The notes under the pieces are model-generated. The model saw only the letters and a list, made by a program, of their open reading frames with translations, had not been told where the DNA came from and did not search any database. A program made the translations under genes and the position numbers. DNA of 5,429 bases, taken from Coriobacteriia bacterium (lineage in GTDB: Bacteria > Actinomycetota > Coriobacteriia > Coriobacteriales > UBA8131). Positions 1 to 4,702 of this stretch are shown piece after piece (within the stretch, counting starts at the first letter, position 1; each line of letters starts with the position of its first letter). The stretch covers positions 1 to 5,429 of the forward strand of contig WQXX01000081.1 in assembly GCA_009781535.1 (NCBI GenBank), written 5' to 3'.

Positions 1-682
1 GCTCGGGAAGGTACTCGAGCGGCCCGCCGAGAAACGCGATGTTACCTCGGATGGGGCGCCCGCAAGCAAGCCCTCCAATAGTCTGCGTTACCACGCTTTG
101 GAATATCGAGGCTGCGATATCCTGCTTGCGGGCGCCCTCGTTAAGTAAAGGCTGCACGTCGGTCTTTGCAAAAACACCACAACGCGAGGCGATTGGATAG
201 ATGATGGTCGCGTCGCGTGCGAGCTCATCAAGCCCTGCGGCGTCGGTATTAAGAAGGGTTGCCATCTGGTCGATGAAAGAGCCGGTGCCGCCTGCACAGG
301 TGCCGTTCATGCGCTGTTCGATACCATGATCAAAATAGATAATCTTGGCGTCCTCACCGCCGAGTTCGATGACGACGTCGGTTGTTGGGATGAATTCCTC
401 AACCGCTGTCTTTGAGGCGATGACCTCTTGGACGAATGGCAACTCAAGCCACTGCGCAAGCAGCAAACCACCGGAACCCGTAACATTGACCGTCATGGGG
501 GTTGAGCCAAAACGTGCAGCTGCGCCTCCGATGATCTCGGCGATGGTGGCGCGGATATCGGTGTGATGACGCTGATAATCCGCGTATAAGATAGATTTAT
601 CTGCGTCAAGAACCGCACATTTGACCGTCGTTGAGCCGACGTCGATACCGAGATGAAGCGGTGTAGTCTGTGGTGTCTTCAA
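1..682 (-). CDS. 2-hydroxyacyl-CoA dehydratase activase, large BcrAD/BadFG-type (N-terminal fragment)
   Basis: Only the first 227 residues are in the window; the rest lies beyond base 1. The fragment is an ASKHA-fold ATPase domain. It shows the phosphate-binding motif GIDVGSTTVK at residues 12-21, ELGGEDAKI at 106-114, NGTCAGGTGSFIDQMA at 126-141 and SRCGVFAKTDVQP at 166-178. Cys129 and Cys168 match in spacing the two cysteines (127 and 166) that hold the inter-subunit [4Fe-4S] cluster of HgdC from Acidaminococcus. Activases of this family use ATP to inject an electron into 2-hydroxyacyl-CoA dehydratases or benzoyl-CoA reductases. The GTCAGGTG and RCGVFAKTD wording is typical of the long proteins (about 1,400 residues) that fuse two activase domains to dehydratase-like parts, so a long gene is expected; this is inference. 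The start is taken as TTG at 682 because AGGA lies 8 bases upstream and the first motif then begins at residue 12. The frame stays open to ATGs at 751 and 778. Confidence 0.88.
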   Translation of the reverse strand, partial: MKTPQTTPLHLGIDVGSTTVKCAVLDADKSILYADYQRHHTDIRATIAEIIGGAAARFGSTPMTVNVTGSGGLLLAQWLELPFVQEVIASKTAVEEFIPTTDVVIELGGEDAKIIYFDHGIEQRMNGTCAGGTGSFIDQMATLLNTDAAGLDELARDATIIYPIASRCGVFAKTDVQPLLNEGARKQDIAASIFQSVVTQTIGGLACGRPIRGNIAFLGGPLEYLPE

Positions 683-690
683 AACACGTA

Positions 691-694
691 TCCT
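691..694 (-). promoter_or_regulatory. Shine-Dalgarno AGGA supporting a TTG start
   Basis: AGGA (inside GTTAGGA) lies 8 bases before the TTG at 680-682, which is an ideal spacing. No in-frame ATG or GTG is equally close to the first conserved motif. A competing SD-like AAGGAAG at 788-794 lies 9 bases before the in-frame ATG at 778. Confidence 0.55.
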
Positions 695-727
695 AACTCT
701 TACAAGCGTATGTTCGAGTCGTTGCCG

Positions 728-756
728 TTTATACAGATGGCATGAATCCATATAAA
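728..756 (-). promoter_or_regulatory. Weak candidate promoter for the activase gene
   Basis: On the minus strand, TATAAA at 733-728 (5 of 6 matches to TATAAT) follows TTTATA at 756-751 (4 of 6 matches to TTGACA) with a 17-base spacer. This would give a leader of about 40 bases before the TTG start. The -35 hexamer overlaps the end of the upstream hairpin. The match is modest and AT-rich by nature, so this is only a candidate. Confidence 0.25.
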
Positions 757-780
757 ATGGCTGCGTTTGTGCAGCCATTT
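751..780 (-). terminator. Rho-independent terminator-like hairpin after the surface-protein gene
   Basis: Two perfect 10-base arms (755-764 and 771-780, AAATGGCTGC/GCAGCCATTT) enclose a 6-base loop. Read on the minus strand, the stem ends in TTT and continues into TATAT, a short U-rich tail. The plus-strand side has no T-run, so the direction is minus. It sits 46 bases after the stop codon of the surface-protein gene. The tail is short, and an in-frame ATG for the next gene lies inside the stem, so some other role is possible. Confidence 0.6.
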
Positions 781-826
781 CTGTACGCTTCCTTAGTATA
801 GCGTGTTATGTAGTATTAATCGATTA

Positions 827-1906
827 TTACTCGATGCGCCCCACACGACGAGCAGAATTGGCTGCCATACGTCGAGCGATGAGCCGTCTGCTGAACAACA
901 TAAGGTAGATGATCACAAAAAATGCCACTGCAAGGAAAACCACCATCTGCGTATTCATCCGAACAACCGCTGGATCAACAAAGTCATACGGAAGCAACAC
1001 GGTCTGCTTCTCATCAGAAGGCAGCAGAGGTGGGCTTGTTGGAATCGTCGGGTCTACGATTTCTATGGTTTCCGGAGGGTTGACTTGGGGGTCACCAATT
1101 TCGCCTGGATTATTTATTGTGGTCGATCCGTTGTTTGTTGGAGGGTTAATCGTCGGAGGGTTAGTCGGAGGAGCCGGCGGCTTAACATCCCCAGTCTTAT
1201 CATCAGGATCCGGAGGCGTCACAAAAGGATCAAGAAACACATCGATAGAAAGCGTCGTTATCGCAAGCTCGGTAATCCCAAGCTCTTTTTCCAAAACGAT
1301 ATCAAGCTCTAAAACGCCGGTTGTAGCCGCAACCGAAAACTCGTAGGGACGCGTCTCATTGTCACCATCAGCCTCAGTCCGCGTAAAAGCGTCTTCCTCA
1401 ATGGTCAGCAAACCGGCAGGAGTCAAACCAAATACAGTTGGCAGATCCACTGAACTGAACCACGGGCATTGAGGCGGCGCTGGGATGTTATACGCTTCAA
1501 GAATAATCAGCAGCTCCTCAAGAGCCGCAACACCTTCTTCGTTCAAACCAAGCTGTAGACTCGTGGTATCGGCATCAAGCACGATAATATCGCCCGCATC
1601 AATCTTAACGCCTGGCAGCACATCTTCGATGTAGTCGACAAAGTCATCGTACGCTGCTTCCTCGTCCGTGCGGGTATCGCCAGGCGGTTTGTTGCCGTAA
1701 GCGTGTCCATTACCTTGGTTACCGTTTGGATTGCCGTTGTTGCCGTCTGGATTGCCATTGTTGCCGTCTGGATTGCCATTGTTGCCATCATCAGCAAAGG
1801 CGAACAACGAAGTAGCAGGAAAGAGAGCAATCGTTAAAAGGATTGCGAGTATAACGGAAAAGAGCGTTCCGCCTTTTCGAACACTGTATGGCTTTCCGTT
1901 GCTCAT
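827..1906 (-). CDS. Secreted, C-terminally membrane-anchored surface protein with Asn/Gly repeats; function unknown
   Basis: I do not recognise a family for this 359-residue protein. Residues 1-38 form a clear signal peptide: a basic start, a long hydrophobic core and an AFA cleavage site before DDG. Residues 41-67 are Gly/Asn-rich, with a 7-residue unit GNNGNPD repeated. Residues about 80-230 look globular and acidic, with a single cysteine at 147. Residues about 231-298 are rich in Pro, Thr and Asn, like an extended stalk. A hydrophobic segment at about 321-339 followed by an Arg-rich tail should anchor it with the C terminus in the cytoplasm. There is no LPXTG sorting motif. The start ATG at 1906 is chosen because GGAG lies 8 bases upstream and the protein then opens directly with a signal peptide. 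The frame is open up to an ATG at 2002, which would add 32 residues that spoil the signal peptide. It is probably transcribed alone, between two terminator-like hairpins. Confidence 0.82.
   Translation of the reverse strand: MSNGKPYSVRKGGTLFSVILAILLTIALFPATSLFAFADDGNNGNPDGNNGNPDGNNGNPNGNQGNGHAYGNKPPGDTRTDEEAAYDDFVDYIEDVLPGVKIDAGDIIVLDADTTSLQLGLNEEGVAALEELLIILEAYNIPAPPQCPWFSSVDLPTVFGLTPAGLLTIEEDAFTRTEADGDNETRPYEFSVAATTGVLELDIVLEKELGITELAITTLSIDVFLDPFVTPPDPDDKTGDVKPPAPPTNPPTINPPTNNGSTTINNPGEIGDPQVNPPETIEIVDPTIPTSPPLLPSDEKQTVLLPYDFVDPAVVRMNTQMVVFLAVAFFVIIYLMLFSRRLIARRMAANSARRVGRIE
1724..1786 (-). repeat. Three tandem 21-bp repeats in the surface-protein gene
   Basis: Units lie at 1724-1744, 1745-1765 and 1766-1786. 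The last two are identical and the first differs at two positions. Each encodes GNNGNPD (the third protein copy ends in N). The tract lies just after the predicted signal-peptide cleavage site and continues into degenerate GNQGNG. The near-identity of the units suggests copy number can change by slippage without breaking the frame. Confidence 0.9.
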
Positions 1907-1914
1907 TACCATGT

Positions 1915-1940
1915 CTCCAACTCGATTTCCACCAATCGAG
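1915..1940 (-). promoter_or_regulatory. Shine-Dalgarno GGAG with an adjacent 5'-UTR hairpin
   Basis: GGAG at 1918-1915 is 8 bases before the ATG at 1906 and only 2 bases before the in-frame ATG at 1912, which favours 1906. Directly upstream, CTCGATT and AATCGAG (1940-1934 and 1927-1921 on the minus strand) form a perfect 7-bp stem with the loop GGTGGA. The hairpin ends 2 bases before the SD and could modulate ribosome access. Confidence 0.5.
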
Positions 1941-1994
1941 CGCTCACTAAAAAAATCTCCAATGCTCCCTCTCAATCTGACTGTAGCAAATGAT

Positions 1995-2020
1995 ACTCGC
2001 ATTTAACAGATAATGCGAGT
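1995..2020 (-). repeat. Inverted repeat (9-bp arms) upstream of the surface-protein gene
   Basis: ACTCGCATT (1995-2003) and AATGCGAGT (2012-2020) are perfectly complementary around an 8-base loop. There is no T-run on the minus strand after it, so it does not look like a terminator. It lies about 90 bases upstream of the chosen start and could be an operator or a leader-RNA hairpin. I see no confident promoter nearby. Confidence 0.55.
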
Positions 2021-2051
2021 GCGGTTCATCCGGATAAAAGGGAAAAGAGCC

Positions 2052-2132
2052 TGAAATGCCTTGAAAAACGGCCTTTTTCATGTCATGAAAGGGCTGAAAA
2101 CAAACGGTTAACAAAGCGAAAAACCGCTGAAA
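2052..2132. repeat. Cluster of TGAAA/TTTCA motifs with a 15-bp palindrome
   Basis: TGAAA begins on the plus strand at 2052, 2062, 2086, 2095 and 2128, and the inverse TTTCA lies at 2076-2080. Together they form two overlapping inverted repeats. TGAAAAA/TTTTTCA lies at 2062-2068 and 2074-2080. TTTCATG-T-CATGAAA lies at 2076-2090 with 7-bp arms around one central base. Such arrangement is compatible with a repressor or activator binding region for the downstream surface-protein gene. The rest of the 1907-2185 gap holds the two hairpins and the terminator listed separately; I see no gene in it. Confidence 0.4.
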
Positions 2133-2143
2133 GGAATACAGCG
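2119..2143 (-). terminator. Likely terminator of the purine/membrane-protein operon
   Basis: On the minus strand, CGCTG (2143-2139) pairs with CAGCG (2129-2125) around a 9-base loop, followed by G and five T (2123-2119). It lies about 43 bases after the stop codon of the TVP38-like gene and in the right direction. The stem is only 5 bp, so termination may be partial. Confidence 0.45.
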
Positions 2144-2185
2144 AGGGTCAAGCGGATTTTGAAGAATGAGTCACAACCACTGATG

Positions 2186-3061
2186 CTATTTCTTGCGACG
2201 GAAACGGTGTTCCACCGCGTCGATCAAAGCCATGATCTTCTTATTAAAGATGACGCCGATAAGCAATAAGGCGCCCCCAATAATTGCAACGACGATCGCC
2301 GAGGTGTAATTGCCTTGCACCGCTGCGCTACCGATATAGGCTGTTAGAGCAATACCCGGAATACGCCCCAAGGTGCTCAGAACAAAGAAATTGAGGGGAC
2401 GCATGTTGGTCAGCGAGACCAGATAGGTGATCGTATCCTTTGGAAGTGCAGGGATAAGGAACAGGATGAATACGATGATGTCCAGTTTCCTGCTTTCCTG
2501 CAGAAAACGCAGCTTGTCCTCATGCTTCTTGCTGATCATGCCATGGACAAAGGGCGCGCCAAGTTTGTGCACCACATAGTAGATGAATATGGTTGGGATA
2601 AGCGCCCCGAGCGCTGTTATCAACGTACCCCAGAAAGGCCCATAGATAGCGCCGATGGCTATCTGGGTCACCTCGCCGGGGATAAAGGCGACGACGACCT
2701 GCAAGAACTGGAGCCCCAGACATATCAGGATGCCCCAGATATGGGCGTCTTTAATTATTTGGACAAGTTCAAGCCGACCCTCAGCAGAAGCGAAGTAGGT
2801 GAAATAGGGCATCAGCAAGATGCCGAGTCCAACAAGTAAAAGGATGAAGACGACCAGTCCGATGAACTTGAGTTTGTCGGCAAATGCTATGCCTTTTTTC
2901 TCGATTTTTGCGGAAGTCTCGTCGTCGGGGGTCTCGTCTGGGGCTTCGTCGGGAGCCTCACCAGGGGCAGCTTCGTCGGGAGCCTCATCAGGAGCAGCTT
3001 CGTCGGAAACCTCTTCGATGACTTCGTTGGGAGCTAAACCCTTCTTCTTCTTTTCAGCCAC
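2186..3061 (-). CDS. TVP38/TMEM64 family (VTT/DedA-like) membrane protein with acidic N-terminal repeats
   Basis: This is a 291-residue integral membrane protein. Residues 1-12 are basic, and 13-50 are an acidic, Ala/Pro-rich tract (DEAAPDEAP-type repeats) predicted to be disordered and cytoplasmic. Hydrophobic segments follow at about 66-86, 108-126, 145-164, 193-207 and 253-273. Family features are FIPGE at 126-130 leading into GAIYGPFWGT at 137-146, then LIPALPKDTITY at 202-213 and GRIPG at 232-236. The VTT domain is shared by bacterial YdjX/YdjZ- and DedA-like proteins and eukaryotic TMEM41B/VMP1; members are linked to lipid scrambling or transport, but the substrate here cannot be told. 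The GTG start at 3061 is chosen because AAAGG lies 9 bases upstream and the gene then overlaps the purN stop by 8 bases. The ATG at 3085 has no ribosome site. Its link to purine synthesis is probably only positional. Confidence 0.85.
   Translation of the reverse strand: MAEKKKKGLAPNEVIEEVSDEAAPDEAPDEAAPGEAPDEAPDETPDDETSAKIEKKGIAFADKLKFIGLVVFILLLVGLGILLMPYFTYFASAEGRLELVQIIKDAHIWGILICLGLQFLQVVVAFIPGEVTQIAIGAIYGPFWGTLITALGALIPTIFIYYVVHKLGAPFVHGMISKKHEDKLRFLQESRKLDIIVFILFLIPALPKDTITYLVSLTNMRPLNFFVLSTLGRIPGIALTAYIGSAAVQGNYTSAIVVAIIGGALLLIGVIFNKKIMALIDAVEHRFRRKK
2943..3006 (-). repeat. 27-bp tandem repeat in the TVP38-like gene
   Basis: Two nearly identical 27-base units (2943-2969 and 2970-2996, differing at two positions) are followed by 10 bases of a third. 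They encode the 9-residue pattern DEAAP-x-EAP in the cytoplasmic N-terminal tail. The flanking DEAPDETPDDE looks like a decayed copy. The length is a multiple of three, so gain or loss of units keeps the frame. Confidence 0.85.
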
Positions 3062-3662
3062 TGATGTGCACCTTTCCCGTTGCATCTACAGACACGCGAC
3101 CGGCAGCGATGAGCGCAAGTACGTGCGGATACAGCTCGTGTTCGACAGCGTGGATCTTTTCTTCAAGGCTTTCAAGCGTGTCGGTTTCTTCTATCACAAC
3201 CGCGCGCTGCGCGATGATGGGCCCCTCGTCATAATCCGCATTGGCAAAATGCACCGTTATTCCTGTAACCTTGACGCCGGCGTTAAAGGCGTCCGAGATG
3301 CCATGTGCACCTTTGAAGGACGGCAACAATGCCGGATGGATGTTGATCACACGATTGGGAAAAGCCTCAAGAATAGGCCGATTGACCATACGCATGTACC
3401 CAGCCATGACCACGTACTCGACGCCCGCCTTGATAAACTCCTGGGCGATGAAGGCGTCAGCTGCAAGGCGGTCTTTGTAGACGTCAGCGGTAAGCGCCAT
3501 CGTGGGAATGCCAGCCTCAAACGCACGCACGAGCCCATAAGCGTCGGGTTTGCTCGAAATGACAAGGGCAATCTGGGCATCCAGAGTTCCAGCAGTTATC
3601 GCATTGATAAGAGCCTGGAGGTTGGTACCGCTACCTGACAAAAGAACGCCGAGTCGGATCAT
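3054..3662 (-). CDS. purN: Phosphoribosylglycinamide formyltransferase (GAR transformylase)
   Basis: PurN transfers the formyl group of 10-formyltetrahydrofolate to glycinamide ribonucleotide (GAR), giving FGAR, the third step of IMP synthesis in the cytoplasm. The 202-residue protein is full length for the family (E. coli PurN has 212). Phosphate-binding SGSGTNLQAL is at residues 9-18. The catalytic trio corresponds to Asn107 and His109 in INIHPALLPSFKG (106-118) and Asp145 in YDEGPII (144-150). AGYMRMV at 87-93 is also conserved. The ATG shares an ATGA overlap with the stop of the upstream XdhC-like gene, and AGGCGG lies about 8 bases before it. The 3' end overlaps the TVP38-like gene, so all are surely one transcript with purM. 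Confidence 0.97.
   Translation of the reverse strand: MIRLGVLLSGSGTNLQALINAITAGTLDAQIALVISSKPDAYGLVRAFEAGIPTMALTADVYKDRLAADAFIAQEFIKAGVEYVVMAGYMRMVNRPILEAFPNRVINIHPALLPSFKGAHGISDAFNAGVKVTGITVHFANADYDEGPIIAQRAVVIEETDTLESLEEKIHAVEHELYPHVLALIAAGRVSVDATGKVHISG
3071..3075 (-). promoter_or_regulatory. Shine-Dalgarno AAAGG that fixes the GTG start of the TVP38-like gene
   Basis: AAAGG, within GGGAAAGG near the end of purN, lies 9 bases before the GTG at 3059-3061. The start and the purN stop share the octamer GTGGCTGA, which suggests translational coupling. Confidence 0.6.
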
Positions 3663-4678
3663 GGTTTTTTCCGCCTGTCGTTTCGGATCTGGATGAGTTG
3701 GGAAGTGATGTTGATGGCAAGCTCGGGTGGGGTTTTGCCACCGACGCCCTTAAAACCGATGGGAGCATGCAGGCGGCTGTCCTCAAATGCGGCAGGATCT
3801 ATCCCTCGTTGGGCAGCCAGGCTAAAGACACACTCGTTTTTTGACGCGCAACCCATCATGCCGATGTAACCCGCTGGCGTCTGCAGCGCATAGATAAGGG
3901 CTTCCGGGTCGTACATATGACCGCGGGTAAGCACGCAGAGATAGTCGTCAAAGGTGATACCAAGATCTGGCATCTCATCAAAGCTGGGTATGAGTACGCG
4001 CTCGGAGTGAGGAAAGCGTATCTCGCTGAGGTAACTCTCGTCGTAGTCGATGACCAGGGTCTCAAAACCCACAAGTCGTGCAGTGATCTCGAGCTGAGCG
4101 CTCACATCGCCTGCCCCGAGCATGATTACGCGTGAGGTGGGCTCAAGGTCAAGCGAGGTCCATGCAAGCCCTGCGTATTGGCGATTATGCATGTGCGGGC
4201 CGCGCGTGATATCAAGCATCTGCTTGCGGTCGCGAACGGAATACTGCCTGCCAAAGACGATCTGACGGTCTACAGCTGCAAAAAAGACGCCCGGTAAAGC
4301 ATCGGCGCTGCCCTGCCCTTCGCCAATGATGCCCATCACGGCGGTGTCGCTACTGTCGCAGGCAACAGCGGGGTCGGTGACGACTTTAAAACCAAGCCAA
4401 GCTTGCTCGTGGTTTTCTACCGCAGTCCGGGCACGCTTGAAGGTGGCAAGGTCATCGATGGTAAGCGCACCAAGGATGAGGGTGAGGTCTTCTGGGTTGA
4501 TATCGGGGTCGTTTGCAAGTACTGCCGGGTCAAAGCAGGTAAACGCCTGGAGGATTGTATCACTTATCTGAGGCACACAACCAGCTGCAAGTGCAGAGAT
4601 GATCTCATCCAGAGCAGTTAGAAGCTGCTGGGATGTTGGCTTATTTTGTTTTTTCAAGACCGATTTGGTTGTTTCCAT
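3659..4678 (-). CDS. XdhC/CoxI-family Rossmann protein in the purine operon
   Basis: This 339-residue protein has a convincing XdhC C-terminal Rossmann domain. It shows MLGAGDVSAQL at 186-196, an acidic strand end LVIDYD at 208-213, RFPHSERVL at 221-229, LTRGHMYDPEAL at 250-261, GYIGMMGCASKNE at 270-282 and LHAPIGFKGVGGKTPPELA at 303-321. The N-terminal half (1-180) is divergent: I cannot find the usual GSxxRxxGA pattern of the XdhC/CoxI N-terminal domain. In Rhodobacter, XdhC binds and protects molybdenum cofactor and hands it to xanthine dehydrogenase; whether this protein does so is unknown. No hydroxylase subunit or cofactor gene is visible. It lies 24 bases after purM and shares ATGA with purN. 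A weak AGAAG lies 8 bases before the ATG. It may be a purine-linked or redox accessory protein, but this is inference from position. Confidence 0.8.
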   Translation of the reverse strand: METTKSVLKKQNKPTSQQLLTALDEIISALAAGCVPQISDTILQAFTCFDPAVLANDPDINPEDLTLILGALTIDDLATFKRARTAVENHEQAWLGFKVVTDPAVACDSSDTAVMGIIGEGQGSADALPGVFFAAVDRQIVFGRQYSVRDRKQMLDITRGPHMHNRQYAGLAWTSLDLEPTSRVIMLGAGDVSAQLEITARLVGFETLVIDYDESYLSEIRFPHSERVLIPSFDEMPDLGITFDDYLCVLTRGHMYDPEALIYALQTPAGYIGMMGCASKNECVFSLAAQRGIDPAAFEDSRLHAPIGFKGVGGKTPPELAINITSQLIQIRNDRRKKP

Positions 4679-4702
4679 GTGTTTGTCTTCTGTCGCAAGG
4701 AC

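Noticed and set aside
795..800. TATACT as a -10 box for the activase gene
   Set aside because: No acceptable -35 hexamer lies about 17 bases upstream, and the transcript would begin within or after the only nearby ribosome site.
817..826. 10-bp palindrome TAATCGATTA just past the surface-protein stop codon
   Set aside because: It is short, AT-rich and in a 3' flank without other regulatory signs, so chance is a sufficient explanation.
803..1346. Two overlapping plus-strand open frames (169 and 145 codons)
   Set aside because: Both are antisense to the surface-protein gene. One is Arg-rich and the other Gly/Ser/Val-rich, as expected from reading the Pro/Thr/Asn stalk backwards. There is no ribosome site or motif.
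1724..1786. Possible CRISPR-like repeat array
   Set aside because: The units are contiguous with no spacers, keep the reading frame and encode a low-complexity protein repeat.
1907..2002. Upstream ATG at 2002 as the start of the surface protein
   Set aside because: It would place 32 extra polar residues before the signal peptide, and it lies inside an inverted repeat. The ATG at 1906 has GGAG 8 bases upstream.
1907..2185. Known riboswitch (c-di-GMP, c-di-AMP, purine or cobalamin type)
   Set aside because: I could not match the conserved core sequence of any class; only simple hairpins are seen.
3062..3085. ATG at 3085 as the start of the TVP38-like protein
   Set aside because: There is no Shine-Dalgarno upstream, and the overlap with purN would be 32 bases. 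The GTG at 3061 has AAAGG at good spacing.
2820..3638. Long plus-strand open frame (272 codons) opposite purN and the TVP38-like gene
   Set aside because: It lies antisense to two well-supported genes, shows no family motif, and its start half is the reverse reading of the acidic repeat tract. It is a shadow frame.
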